Shown in pieces: positions 47,650 through 60,507 of a stretch of DNA of 64,000 bases. The position numbers and the translations under genes were made by a program. The stretch is from Amaurobius ferox (Eukaryota > Arthropoda > Arachnida > Araneae > Amaurobiidae): NCBI GenBank assembly GCA_951213105.1, contig OX578137.1, forward strand, positions 58,404,236 to 58,468,235, in the 5' to 3' direction. Each line of letters opens with the position of its first letter. Position 1 is the first letter of the stretch. The notes under the pieces were generated by a model. The model ran no database searches, was not told where the DNA came from, and saw only the letters and a program-made list of their open reading frames with translations.

Positions 47650-47989
47650 TTTAAGTCTCCTCTTTAATATCTTCCACTTTAATCTCCACCCCGGGATGTG
47701 TGGATTGTTCATCCACTTCTGGTACCTGAAAATCTTGATCCATTTCATGAGTTACTCCAATAAAAATTGATTTACTACAATGAAAAACATTGATACCAAG
47801 TCGAATCTGTCGCCACACATGAATGGGTGCAATCGCTTTACACACTATAGCCTAACTATTCCATCCCACGCAAGTTTTGCTAAATTTCTATATCTTTGCC
47901 AATACCCGGGTACCAGAATTGCAATTGTGCTAATGTCTTCATTTTAACAACTTCAAAATGTCCATGATGCTATTTCTTTAAAATCTTAT

Positions 47990-48115
47990 TACTTTCCTTA
48001 TATACATAATGTATAAGGAAAGTATAATGACGGGGTCGAAAATTCGAATTCGAGTTTTCCGTGGGAGAGCACGTTTCAAGCATCCCTGATCACGAATCAA
48101 ACATTTTGGAAGTGA

Positions 48116-48146
<31 letters not shown>

Positions 48147-48917
48147 CAGTGAGCCTGTGGAGACGATAACTGACGAACGAATGGACCGATTCGACCAAAA
48201 TTTGGTACAAAAATCACAATCCGTAAACACTGGAAGCCTATTGTTTTTATACGCAATTAAATGTTCAAAACTGTCCTAAAATTTCGAATGAAATTATGAA
48301 AAAATCGTCAAAAAATCCAAACCGCTAATAAAGTTACGCAAATAGACACTTCTTATGTAATTTTTCATTAGAAAACGATTAACATAAATTTTAGAACGCT
48401 AACATGAACCATTTTCGAGATATTTACATTTTTCAAAAAAATTATCAAAAAGTCATAAAATAAAAAAAAATATTTCCTATTGAGACATATGTTCACTTTT
48501 CAAACGTAATACCATGCGATAAATTAGGTGACATCATTCTCGTGGATCTAGCTCGTTCTATTCATGAAAAAAGATACTTTAAGTAATACTTTTGTATTTG
48601 AACGCCAATAGTCATTTATCTGCTGTAAGAATAATTTATTTCTTCGTCCATAACGCTTGGCGAGATTTTGAGACGAATTTGGCGGAATGTCGCCATCTTG
48701 GCGACTTTTTTGAAATGTTGCCAAATTAACGAAAATCTCGTTAAATGGATAAAAATGACGCTAAATCAATGAAAATGACGACTAATTGTCGAAAATTCAA
48801 TATCTTGGAAAGAATATTTGTATCTACTATAAGGAAAACCTATTTCTTTTACTGTAAAATTAGTAAATTCATTACATTATATAAGGAAAGTCATGTGTTG
48901 CCCACATGAGATTTTTT
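47990..48917 (+). mobile_element. Repeat R2, copy f (best full-length copy)
   Basis: Clean 5-prime palindrome at 47990-48020 (TACTTTCCTTATA...TATAAGGAAAGTA), GGTCGAAAATTCGAATTCGAG box, (TG)n at 48117-48146, GGCGA-type palindromes near 48655-48710, and a 3-prime ATAAGGAAAGT plus CATGTG/CACATG hairpin near 48881-48910. Length 928 bp. It separates the integrase and RNase H parts of the gypsy remnant. Confidence 0.7.
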
Positions 48918-49439
48918 CTATATGTCTTTGAAATAACTACTTTGTGCTCGTGAAAAATAACTCCATTTTGTTCACTGTATTCATCACCCTTCACAGGCTA
49001 AGTTTGAATCCTCCACGCTTTCCCTTTTAAACAAGCGAGAATACAAACTTTTTAAGCTAGGATTTATTTTAGTAACGTTTGCTAAATCGATAACAGTTTT
49101 AGTTCGCATGTTTTGTAAGTAGGTCACTTCATAAATATCTGCGGAACTATAATTTGTTAATTTTTTAAATTTTAATGGAAGTTTAGAAAATGCATCTGCA
49201 TTTACACATTTTGTGGTATCTTAATATTTGATATTATAATCAAATCTACTTAAAATATACCACTATACTAAAGTAGTACGCTTGCACTTAGTATTACTAA
49301 ACCTTTTTTTCGGATCGAATATTTGCACTAGAGATTTGTGATAGGCGATTAATGCTAATCAACGGGGCAAATAAGTATTGATGAAAATGTTTAATTGCTC
49401 AAACAATTAAGGAACGCATTTAAGAACAACTGAAATAAT

Positions 49440-50115
49440 AACATAGTAATAAAATAATAAAATAATAATAACATTTTAACTTTTTATAATTTGTTTTGTT
49501 ATTATGCTAAGAACATGGAAACTATGTTAAAAAACAGAGATTTAATAAATTTTCAATTGCTCAACCTCACTATAATTTTGATCACCATTTTAAGTTTTCT
49601 TCAGATCATATAAAAATACACGTCGATATATGATCTTCACTTTTCTGCAGACTTCTGTATCCAGAAAAATTCTAGTAATTTAATTTATAGCATTTCCGGA
49701 ACTCCATTTTTGTTCTTCGGTCTGAGGGAGTGCCTGTAATATTTTTCTTTTCTTTATATTTGCCCCTATTTCTCAGACTTTGGAGCTCTTGTGTGCTGTT
49801 TTGACTTTTTTTTTGTATTGTTAGGCCTCGTTTATTCCTCTTCGGTACTCTTCTTTTTGTGGTATCTCTATTATGTTTTGGCGCACGCCAGTCTTGTGTA
49901 TTGCATTGTGTTTTCGTTTCGCATTGGCTGAACTGCTCTTTATTCTGCTTTCTGATTGGCTCTCTCATGTGAACTCTTAATCCAGTCCTTGTGAATATAA
50001 ACCTCTCTATTTCTTCTATTTGTACTCATGTCGTCTTTATAACTTCGGATTTGTCGGTTTTTTGCTCTGATGGAAAGGATACAGCCTATCCTCGAAACAA
50101 CTGTATGCTGAATTA
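49440..50115. other. Unassigned insertion in the gypsy remnant, with hammerhead-like end
   Basis: The block is GC-richer than its flanks. It ends near 50062-50105 with CTCTGATGGAA, a perfect AGGATA/TATCCT stem, then CGAAAC. This resembles a PLE hammerhead core with A9 changed to G. A minus-strand basic frame (49672-49968) lacks a recognisable motif. Confidence 0.35.
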
Positions 50116-50650
50116 TTATTTAATGCATGCTTAAATACGTTGCTCAAATTTTCTTTATTTTTTTGCGCACAGAGCTTTTTGCTAATTGATGCCTAAACAA
50201 ATGCTGATGATCCCTTGTCAATTTTATTTTGCAATTTTTAAGTTTGTGTCAAAGTTCGTGACACAAAAGCAATGGCTTTATCTGTACCATTTGACAAACT
50301 ATGCAAAATGACTGATTATAGCCCATAGGGTAAAGCGTAAACAGCAATAACAAATGGTATTTCCGGATTACACTCTAATCAAAAACATAATGTGAATCTG
50401 TTTCTTGTTCAACTTCGTTAAATAAAGACTTTATGACATGTTTTATTCCAACGAAACTTCACATTTTCCTGCAATAATTCATTGAGTGGTTGAAATACAG
50501 TAGCCAAGTCTGGTAAAAATTTTCTATAGTAATTTACTAAACCCTAAAATGCTTTTAATTATGTGATATTACTGGGTTTCGATGCACACATAAATCCAAA
50601 AACTGCTTTACTAGGTTGGTACTATAAGAGTTCAAAGCTTCAGACTTCCA

Positions 50651-51015
50651 GTTTGCCGGTGAGGGGGGGGACCTCTGTTAAGTCTGGAAAGACAAAAATA
50701 CGTTAAACATGTTAGACAATTATATATAATGATGTATGTAAGTTGTGGGTACTATAATTTAAGAACGAATTGATGTATTGCAATTAAATTTTATGTCTAA
50801 TTGCAACACAATAACCAGAAAATATTGGAACTATATAAAACTGTCTACAATTCGCTTCATTAAAATGTTAAGTATTTGAGATCACATATTTCCATGACTT
50901 CCTTTCTTTGAGAAAACAGTAACTTCTGAAATAATGTAAGTAGTCGATTAAGGAAACTCAATTCATCATGTATGTTAAAGCTAAAATAAGACAGGCAAAT
51001 GTTTTAATGTTTTTT
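50651..51015. other. AT-rich sequence, nothing recognised
   Basis: Contains a G-run at 50662-50670 only. Confidence 0.5.
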
Positions 51016-52642
51016 ATTTTCCCTACATACCTAGCTTAATGTATAGGGAAAGTACTATAATAGGTTTGAACATTCGAATTTGAGTTGTAGACGAGGGAGT
51101 ATCCCTAAATTCGAATTAGATATTTTTGAAGCGATGTATGTGTGTGTGTGTATGTTAATCTGTATGTCCATGAGTCTGTGGTAGCAATATCTCATGAATG
51201 ACTGGAGTTTTTTGAATGAAATGTGTTATGATTATTGCAAGTAATGCATACTGGAGCCCTATTTATTTTAAAAGCAATCGAATGTTAGAGAATATCTCAA
51301 ATTTTCCAAAAAATCTTTGAAAAAAAATCATTCGAAAATCAGTACTCTTCAATAATGTAAGATAAAATAACCATTTTTAACGTAATATATCAATAAAACA
51401 CAAATAGTACTTATTTTAGAACGCTAGCGTGAACAGTTCTCTATAGATAGCACGTTTTCGGACAAATTTATCAAACCAGTTACATATATTTAACAAGAAA
51501 GATCAATCATGCATAAGCATTGATTATGAAACACTTTCCAACTGAAATGCAATTTCATTTAAAAGTCTCTAAAATGCGATACATTTAGTGATGATATCCT
51601 TTACATTATCACAGTACTACAGTAATTTATTATACTTAAATATTTAAAACTTCATCGAAATATAAATTGTCTGATTCTCTATGCAAAATCGATAAATATT
51701 TCATTCATATAACTTGTATCCCAGACTCCAGAGCTAAATAATTCTGCTTGAAAAACTTCAGCAATTCTTATATAACTCACCTTAGTATATAGATATTTAT
51801 TATAAAATATATCTCTTTTATTTCTGGAGGATATAGCAAGAGTCAGAATTTAATTTCTCCCTATATTAAATAATTTTTATTTAAAAAACTAGCTAACATA
51901 TTTTACTGAAATTTTTTTATATATTTTATGGGATAATTTTAATATTTTCTAAAACTTTCGAAGCAATTTGTGAATTTTAATTTGCTTAAAAAATGTTTGA
52001 AAAATTAGGTCCCGTAGGGTTCAATGTATTTCATTTTTACAATCGGGGTTCAATCCAAAACTAATTGGGTGATATTATTCATTTATATTCCCACAGGTTC
52101 CACAGATTGTCTGAAAAACATACTAAAATTTCATTTTGATAAAGTCATTTTTACGGCAGTTATCGTGTTAACGGACAGACAGACAGACAGACATACACAC
52201 AGACAGACAGGCAGACAGAATGACCAAAGTCATAAACACTTTTCAACTATGTTGTAAAGTGTTAAAAAGTAGTAAGTGCCGTGGTATATAATGACCTTGG
52301 CGACAAATGTGGTGTCCTTTTGAAAATGTCTCCGTATGGAGAAAAGTGTCGCCAAATGGACAAAATGATGCTAAAATGATGAAAATTCAATATCAAGGAA
52401 AGCTTAGCGGATGGTAGCAATATTTCTTGTCAAGTTAGATTTAAGCAAAATATATGACTATTTGGTACTTTAATCGAATTTGTTTCATACTTTGTAATCC
52501 CGAAAATCGTTAAATGTAAATGTACCATTCAACGTTAAAAATATTGTGTTGTGAATTTTGTGAGTCATTATATCATTGAGACAGCAGCTAAGTCCTTGCA
52601 TTATGTAGAGAAAATCATGTGCTGCCCACATAACGTATTTTT
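51016..52642 (+). mobile_element. Repeat R2, copy g, interrupted by R1
   Basis: Degenerate 5-prime palindrome at 51016-51054 (TTCCCTACATACC...AGGGAAAGTA), TTCGAATT box and TGTG tract, then colinear R2 until about 51491. It resumes at about 52265 with the GGCGACAAATG region and ends at GTGCTGCCCACAT near 52618-52632. Without R1c the length is about 854 bp. Confidence 0.6.
51492..52264 (+). mobile_element. Repeat R1, copy c (internally deleted)
   Basis: Both R1 ends are present: AACAAGAAAGATCAATCATG at the left; ACAGACAG tract and CACTTTTCAAC / GTTGTAAAGTG hairpin at the right. Several hundred bases of the middle are missing. Confidence 0.65.
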
Positions 52643-54618
52643 TCATATTTGTAGTCTTAAAATATTACGCGCAATTCAGACTATAAATAACAAATTATAT
52701 TTTACCAAGTATCGACAAGTCATGTTTGCCGGGTCAGATATAGTTTATTGATATTTCGTTTTCATTAAATAACACACTTTAATAAACCTTTGCAAATTAA
52801 TAATTTGTCCTTTCATACTTGCATTCAATTTGGTGATATGACATCCGTTAATTAACTTTCATGGCATCAATTACTTCCGAAATAACACCTATTGAGAATA
52901 GAGAGTCATTTACCTGAGGTGTTCGTTCTTTCATTGAAAAGATCAAATGAGGTTTTATCTTGTTACCACAACTTCTCATTTTTCTCTCTATGGAGTATGA
53001 TTAATTGATCTTTTTCAGAAGTTTTACATGTTTTGAAAAGGATTAAATTCATTTCATCAACCAAATATTAAACGATTTTATTTAGTTTCATAAGTAAATT
53101 TTTATTTTCTGCAAAGAAATATTTTAATTAGAAACTTTCTAATTTTAAATTTTTCTCTTAAATATTTTATATGGTGCACATTTGAAAATATAGAAGTTAG
53201 TTAAACACATTGCGTTGATAATTTAAAATGCCACTTAAACCCGATATTAAATCTTTGTGCGAGTTCCAGGAGTAAAATATATTAACATAATACTACACCA
53301 TTGACTTTAGCCATGTTAATTTTAAAATAAACATTATTTATTAAGAACATTATAATCATAATTAAATTACAATAACTATACTGATACAGAAGTGTAAAGT
53401 CAGAATGGGACCAACCTGTAAAGTCTGAATTCATCCAATTTGTAAAACAGGAATTTGTAAAACAGTCTCCGATTTGAAGGTGCCAGATTTTAATATCGGA
53501 AGCAACTGTAAAGGCCGGACGTATCAATGTGTAATAGTTTTTCATAACTGTAATAACTGAAAGTATCCGTAATAGTGGTTCATACAACCCAGTGGTTCGT
53601 CTTTCCTGGTGATGGGCGCCAGGACCCACCAATGGCTGGAATATTAAAATATGGCAGGGGAGACATGTGCACAGAATGAATACCAGACTTTGATGTTAAT
53701 CTGTTAAATCATATACATATAAATTCAAGAGCATCAGAACAAATGTACATCAATTAATTATCAATTATATTCTCTCAAATACTTTTAACCAATTTCTCTC
53801 TTGGTTTCATATTTCGTTAATACATATATTCACACAGAAACATATTTTCAGGTATATTCATTTCTCGAATTCATTTGAAGGTATTTCATAATATTAGCAA
53901 TTTTAAACTTAATATCATTTCTTCTTGGTCTGGAACTGACATCTTATGAAGGAAAGATATTAAAGAGTCTCTTGAGCAAGTTTAATTCGATGGGCATAGA
54001 AGCCGAATATTCCTTTATATCTCAGATTTACTAAACAATATTATCTTTATTTATGTTGAATCCAATAATAAATGTCATTTATACTTCTGGTTAAAATTCA
54101 GGCCGGTATAGCTTATAGTTAAAGCCAAGTCTTTTTAAGAAAAAATCTTTTCTTAAAATTGTTAAATTTTACAATAATATCAGATGATTTTAGTCCTCTT
54201 AAAATTATGGCCAATGTGAGATGGGATTACAATTTAAATTTTTATCTTGAAATTTTGAACTTTATAAAATTTAGATCGGACCTTCGGTAGCTCCATCTCG
54301 AACGCTCCCTTTGTTCCATCTCCGCGAACAGATAGCGTCCTTTTTACACCGCTACCATCGTGATGTCAGCCAAACATCACGCACTTCAAAAATTTCCTCT
54401 CCAGGGCGACAACACGTACCGCCTTTCAAACCGAAGCGCCGAAAAAGAATTAAACAAAAACTGATACAGCTACACGCATAACGAACTCATACATAACGTT
54501 GTGTCATACGTAAATTTTACTTCTTTTCAGGACTGTCAGAGCTAAAATGACCCCTGATGGGACTTTTTTAAACCTATATATTTTTAAAAATAATACTTTA
54601 TGTGTGTTTAGAAGAGAA
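52643..54618. other. AT-rich sequence with a GC-richer patch at 54270-54480
   Basis: A 116-codon minus frame (53282-53632) has no motif and spans short TGTAAA-type direct repeats. The 54270-54480 patch is GC-rich but matches nothing here. Confidence 0.4.
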
Positions 54619-56485
54619 TCTATATAAATAAAATTGAAAATCAGTTTGTCTCTCTGTCTGTATGTTTGCATCATCATCATGGGTGAACGACTGCACCGAA
54701 ACTAATGGAATTTAGTGGGTAGCCGTGAAATAGCCCCACTTAAAATTTAGTACAAGCTTAAAGTTTCTAGGATCAGGGGTTGTCGAGATATAAATAAAAA
54801 ACCCATAGTTAAACTTTCCTTAGAGTTATTATTATGCAGGCGTTATTTTTTCCGCCAATTTATTTGAAGAAAATTGTATCATATATTTTGGGAATGGCTT
54901 TAAATCCAATGTGTTTTTGTGGTTGACTATATTTAACACTTTTCAACGTAGCTGAAAAGAGTTTATCACTTTGTTCATTCTGTCTATCTGTCTATCTGTC
55001 TGTTCGCACGATAACTGCCGTAAAAATGATTTTATCAAACTGAAATTTTAGTATGTTGTTAAGATGGTCTGTGGGATATATTGGAATGTAAATTAGTTTT
55101 GGATTGAACCCGAGTTGAAATAGTGAAATACATTGAAACCTATGGGGTTCAACTTTTCAAACATTTTAAGCGAAGTTAGAATTCACAAATTGTTTCGAAA
55201 ATTTTAGGAAATATTCAAATTATCTCAAAAAATATAAAAAAAGATTCAACAAAATATGTTCGGTAGTTTTTTAGATAAAAATTAAAATAATAATTAAACT
55301 CATATTTTATGAAGAGATTAAGTGAGCCACTTCAAAATAAAATATGGCACCCATATTTTTTTGGTCAGTGTAAAACTCGTGAATTTTCAATTTCTTTTAA
55401 ATTTATATTTAGTGTTGTATCCTTCCAAAAACCTTTTTATTTTTGCGTATTTTCTGTGCATCTATATTCTCTGCCAACGCATTTACAATATTTTTGAGTT
55501 TAAATGATCATCAAACTTTGATTACTTCTACAACGAAGCGTAATTTTAATGGTTGCAGAATGTAAGCAAGTGATTGTAAGATGAGTTGTATAAGAATTGC
55601 TGAATTTTTTCCGCGCAAAATTATTTAACTCTGGAGTTTGGAATAAAAGTGATATAAATGAAATATTCTTTGCTTTTAGATAGAGAGCCAGACGATTTAT
55701 ATTTCGATGACGTTATTTGAACAAAGTTCATTTTTTTCGATGAAGTTACATGTTTTCAAATATTATAAAATTATTGTAGTACTATGATAATTTAAATTGT
55801 ATCAGCGCTGAATGTATCGCATTTTAGAGATTTTAGATAAAATTGCATTTCAGTTGGAAAGTGTTTCATAATAAATGCTTTATGCATGATTGATCTTTTT
55901 TGTTATTAAATTTTTTCGGATTTAAATAATAAAGAAATGTATATGAAAATGCTTGTAATATACAGAAATGTTTCAATAAATAATATCGAAGCAGTTTTGA
56001 CTAGATTACATCAGTTATGGGCTTCAAGTTTGAAGATTACGAGGATTGTTGATGTTTCCAACTATTACGTCATCTGTTTTATTTTGGCAAATATTTTTAA
56101 AACTAATATATTGTAGTACGGTTAATCTTCTAGTAATACACGGGTATATCTTCTAATCCACGAGAATATAAGTAATACCTCACATATAATTTTAGCGCTT
56201 TCATTGTGGCATATATTGATTCAATTTCATATTTTCTGTAAATTTGTTTACAAGCGGGACGAGGGTGTTTTATTCTTTAGATCAGCCTGTTAACATAATT
56301 TTGTATATCGATAACATATATTCTTTTCCTTCGTTTCAGGAACATTAATTTAAATAATTTAATAGAATATTTTGAATAACAATGTCATTTAGAATATTAA
56401 AGGAATTTGAGCATGATCGTGAATTTTTAAGTTTCTTTATAATGTATATTCCACACGAAGAGCAGAATATACATTATACTGCTAG
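54619..56485 (+). mobile_element. Non-autonomous Helitron-like element, copy 2, with inverted R1 inside
   Basis: The 5-prime end is A^TCTATATAAATAAAATTG at 54619 and the 3-prime end CTAG at 56482-56485, followed by T. It shares a 5-prime block (ATCATGGGTGAACGACTGCA, GTGGGTAGCC) and 3-prime half with the copy at 711-3146, and the 5-prime block with the Helitron at 59111-60507. R1d (54934-55904) accounts for 971 of 1867 bp. No coding capacity. Confidence 0.7.
54934..55904 (-). mobile_element. Repeat R1, copy d (inverted)
   Basis: The R1 3-prime hairpin and (CTGT)n tract are at 54934-55010 and the 5-prime end (CATGATTGATCTTTTTTGTT) at 55885-55904, so it lies on the minus strand. It is nested in the Helitron-like element at a different site from R1a. 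Confidence 0.65.
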
Positions 56486-56498
56486 TATTTATTAAATT

Positions 56499-56802
56499 GA
56501 CTTTAGGTTTATAGATATTTTGTGTATGCTAAATGAACTTTAGGTTTATAGATATTTCTTCTTTAGGTGTATAGATATTTTGTGTATGCTAAATGAATTT
56601 TAGGTTTATAGATATTTCTTCTTTAGGTTTATATATATTTCGTGTATGCTAAATAAACTTTAAGTTTATAGATATTTCTCCTTTAGGTTTATAGATAGTT
56701 TGTGTATGCTAAATGAACTTTAGGTTTCTAGATATTTCTTCTTTAGGTTTATATATATTTTGTGTATGCTAAATGAACTTTAGGTTTATAGATATTTCTT
56801 CA
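56499..56802 (+). repeat. About 62-bp minisatellite next to a Helitron 3-prime end
   Basis: About five units combining TTTAGGTTTATAGATATTT with TGTGTATGCTAAATGAACTT. It begins 14 bp past the CTAG terminus. Confidence 0.8.
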
Positions 56803-57719
56803 AAAGGCTCTGTAGAGGTATATATTATTTATGGTCATTCAGTCATCCTGTAATAACGTTGCTTAATAGAAATATCTTAAATTAGTGTATTCCTTTTAAC
56901 ACCCGTTCATTAACTTCCCGAGCTCAATTACTTCTAGAATAAAACCTTTTTCAAAACTGAGTGTCATTTACCCTAAGTTTTTTCTATGCGACCATTGATT
57001 TAATTTTAATCTTGTTGCCACAGACAGTCAAGAGCGATGCAATTTACCCCAGGGAATATGATTAGTTAATGCACCATGACTTGTTTGAACTTTTAGAAGA
57101 TTATTAACATCTCCTACAAGTCATGCTAAAAGAATTTTTCCAAATGTAAATTATGTGTTTTTATTCAATAAATATTTGTATTTGTTCATATTAAAGTAAA
57201 TATAAGACACTGTTTAACACCAAAGCAGTTGACTTCGATATTATGAAGAAAGTAAATGTTTTCTGGTCTTCAGAATTCGTTTTAAATAATTTTGGAATGG
57301 TGGCTATTTGAGTTTCTTTGTCTCTGTATGTATGAATTGGTGTGCATTTTTTGTGTGTCTGTGAAGTAAGAACACGAAAACGGGAAAACTAACACACGGA
57401 TCGTCATAAAATCTCGTATTGAGGAAGATTGTGTCAAAAAACTAGCAATAAAAAATTATTTTTCAATGTGTGTTATAAGACTTTATATACAAAATTTAAG
57501 ACTTTTAGTAAGGCAGGAGGTCCCAGGATCTATGGCCCAGGATCTCAATATGACTCATCATTGAATTTTCGTGTAGAGTTCGTCATCTTTTTTAATAAAC
57601 TAAATCTTCATGACGATATAAAATAAGCGCCTGCAGGCCAGTTGAATTCGTGTTAAGTAGGTGACGCTATTAGCAATTCTAGTGATATTTTCAGAAAAAA
57701 TATGTCTTATTAATTTTAA
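56803..57719. other. AT-rich sequence, nothing recognised
   Basis: No frame or repeat of note. Confidence 0.5.
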
Positions 57720-57850
57720 AAGTAATATGACGTATCATTATGGCGTAAAGTAATATGGCGTGTAAGTAATATGGCGTGCAAGTAATATGGCGTGTAAGTA
57801 ATATGGCTTGTAAGTAATATGGCGTGTAATTAATATGGCGTATCATTACT
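57720..57850 (+). repeat. 16-bp tandem repeat (AGTAATATGGCGTGTA)
   Basis: About seven units with small changes. Confidence 0.85.
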
Positions 57851-59110
57851 TTTGTTAATAGTTAATCTAACGTAGAACTGAATATTGCAGTTATGGTAAC
57901 CTATTTTAAGATGAATGGGTGTTTTGATCATATCTGATTATTTTAGCCGTCTGCTTGGGTGAAAACAAAGAAAATCAGAAGAGCACATTATGGCCAGGTT
58001 CCTATTCCATCAACTTTAAGGAGGGTCACTTATAGATAAAGACCAAGATCTATTTTCTTACCACAGGCCATTGTTAAACTAGTTGATTAAAAAAAATTAG
58101 ATGGTCCATGTTACATGCATGTGTCTTAAAGTTCAAATTTTGCAACCAATTTTGAGTTCCATGATAATTTACACAGTGAATCATTTTGGCAGCCTGCTCT
58201 TAATAGGATTCACGTGTCACTTTTCTTATTTTAGATTTTGCATATTTTAAGGTGATAGTCACAAAAGTCAAATATAAATATTTTTTTAGTTTCTCATTTA
58301 ACCCTTCTACCTGACCGCTTTGTTATTTTTACAAAAATATTTTGTAGCTGGTAAATAAGCTAAATATTTGGTGGGCTATATTTGGACCTCTTGCCTTATA
58401 CAGATTTCTATAAGGAAAGGATAATATATAATTCTCAGATGTAGTTTTCCCAGGAAAATGTCAACTTAGATTTTATTATATTATTTAAGAGTATTAGTAT
58501 GTATTACCACACATCGTATGAAATTAATATAATACAATGGCTTCACAAAATCGTTGCCAACGTGATTGTTACATTTCCTATTACATGATAATGTATATGT
58601 GCAGTATACAAATACGGTCGAAAATTGGAACTCCACTTTTCGACTGACCTGCATGTTGTGAATTATACACACAACCATCTTTATTAAGTAAGATTTATTT
58701 TATTATAAATTTTTTTGTCATACTAATATAATATCTTAACCAATTTGTCACTGGATAAGTACCTCTTGTTTATTTCAATGTATCCCAGTTTGCTAAACGG
58801 TGTTATATGCAATCACAAAAAGATCTCATTTATAGATACATTATAGGCAGTCAAAGCTATAAATTTTCAATTTGAAGGTGTATGGTCCATTACGAATATA
58901 GAAAAAATATTTATCGCTTTGGTAGTTTAATTGACAAAGTAACGGGATATATGTGGTTCGCTTGACCGATTAGAAAATAATTCTCAATATAATATATTAA
59001 TACCTTGTTCATTGCATTTCTAAATAATACCTAACTATAATTAGACGATTGCAATTATCTAATTATTATTATTCCCATATTTTTTGTTAATACTACAGCT
59101 TTATGAATAA
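57851..59110. other. AT-rich sequence, nothing recognised
   Basis: A 65-codon minus frame at 58481-58678 shows no motif. Confidence 0.5.
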
Positions 59111-59546
59111 CTAGCAGCGATTACACGGCATTGCTCCAGATTTACGACTCAAAACTCTGATAAAAATTACACCGGAACATACAAGGTCGTGAATCTTATA
59201 CATTGTTTTTTCAATGTGAAAGATGTAAATTCATTGCATTATGTAAGAGAAAAAAACATTTCATTATATAAGTCATAGCTGCTTCCGGCACAACCTTCGC
59301 AGCTAGGCCCTCCTGGCAGCGTCTCGGAATGTGATTATTAGGTGTCCACAACTGATGTACAGTCAATATGTACAGTTTGAAATATGTACAGTTAGAAAGG
59401 AACACTAAAATGACTCTTAAACGCTAAGCAAAAATGCAGATGTTAACAAATTAAATGACAGTATCCTAATTTGTTAGGTTTTACCGCAATCCTTGCTTGT
59501 AAACCACATTTTTTGATATTCCACCCGGAGTTAAAATATACAAATT

Positions 59547-59992
59547 TTATGCTCTTGAGCATGCCACATACAATTGGCCATGAGAGAAGCAAGACCGTTC
59601 TAAATTTACGCCTGCAAACTTAAGGGTTTGTCCTTGAGCTTTATTGATGGTCATCGCAAATCTCAGTCTAATACCGTGGCTTCTATGACATTTGGTAAAA
59701 TATTTTTGACACAGAGCCGTGTTCCATTTCATAGTTTTGGTGATTCTAGATTCCGCAGAAGCATTATTGGGGATATTTTCTTTAACTTCAAGGTATGAGA
59801 AGGTATTCCAGGTGGCTCAAGGTAGTTCAGAAATTCCAGCGGGTAATTAACTGCATCATCGATGTCCACTGCAAAGTCAAATGACTTGTCACGATATAAA
59901 GTGCTGATAATTAAATAACCATTTTGATTTCTTAATACTTCTCGTTGTTGAGTAAGCCTGTGAAAAATAAACCATGGTGATAGAGTTTCCAT
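59547..59992 (-). pseudogene. Helitron PIF1-type helicase C-terminal fragment
   Basis: The minus strand at 59992-59729 encodes EPPGIPSHTLKLK and IMLLRNLESPKL. A second frame at 59732-59547 gives LRFAMTINKAQGQTLKFAG and CFSHGQLYVACSRA, the last helicase motifs. It is clearly related to 34419-34964 but belongs to a different family. Part of the domain between the two frames is deleted, so it is inactive. Confidence 0.8.
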
Positions 59993-60109
59993 TTAAATTC
60001 ATATTCCAAACCTGCGATTTTTAAAAGTGACTAATACGTTCAATAAACTCCCCCAAAACTCAGCGATTTAATTGATTTTCACGTTTTAAACCAACGATGT
60101 CCAACCTTT

Positions 60110-60430
60110 TTCGTTGGGAATCATGGAGTTCGAGAGTAGGACTCCTAGGAAAGAGTTTCGTTTTCCATTAATATCTGGACAACTCCTGATTTTAGAAACT
60201 CGAAACTTGGACTAAATTTATGAAAAGATACTTTAAAGCGGCTCACAAAATTTCATTAAATTCGGTGCAGCTGTTCCCTCGTGATGATGAGACAAACAAA
60301 AGTTTTGTTTTTCACTAATATCTCGAGAACGCCTGGTTGCAGAAAATCGAAGCATATACTAAATTTTGAGTGAATATATTTCAAGACTACCCACCAAATT
60401 TCATCAAATTTGGTTCAACCGTTCTCCCGT
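60110..60430 (-). repeat. Two tandem diverged modules in the Helitron 5-prime region
   Basis: The module with AATATCT(C/G)GA, then AAATTT...CATCAAATT(T/C)GG and GTTC(T/C)C(C/T)CGTGATG occurs twice, near 60160-60290 and 60320-60435. Confidence 0.6.
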
Positions 60431-60507
60431 GATGTTGGATCATACATATATAGACACATACATACATACATACATACATACATATTTTTCTTCTTTGTAT
60501 ATATAGA

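Larger units (their letters stand above)
47650..50650 (-). pseudogene. Ty3/gypsy-type pol remnant (RT, RNase H, integrase), nested insertions
   Basis: Read on the minus strand from high to low coordinates: RT/connection fragments (about 50540-50330, NHSMNYCRKM and KHVIKSLFNEV regions); RNase H end (about 49290-49110, SRFDYNIKYQDTTKCVNADA, then FSRLPLKF); and, beyond an R2 insertion, the integrase zinc region (about 47965-47880, HGHFEVVKMK and FWYPGIGKDIE), continuing to KAIAPIHVW near 47830. Gag, protease, catalytic RT motifs and LTRs are not seen. Multiple stops show an old, dead copy. R2f (47990-48917) and an unassigned block (about 49440-50110) interrupt it. Confidence 0.6.
59111..60507 (-). 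mobile_element. Internally deleted Helitron retaining a helicase fragment
   Basis: The minus-strand 5-prime end is A^TCTATATATACAAAGAAG at 60507, then (TATG)n and the ATCACGGGAGAACGGTTGAA block. The 3-prime end is CTGCTAGT with CTAG at 59114-59111 and host T next. At 1397 bp, most of the coding region is lost. The shared 5-prime block ties it to the non-autonomous elements at 711-3146 and 54619-56485, whose autonomous parent may be of this kind. Confidence 0.7.

Noticed and set aside
53282..53632. 116-codon minus frame
   Set aside because: It covers short direct repeats and AT-rich sequence, with no motif or codon bias.
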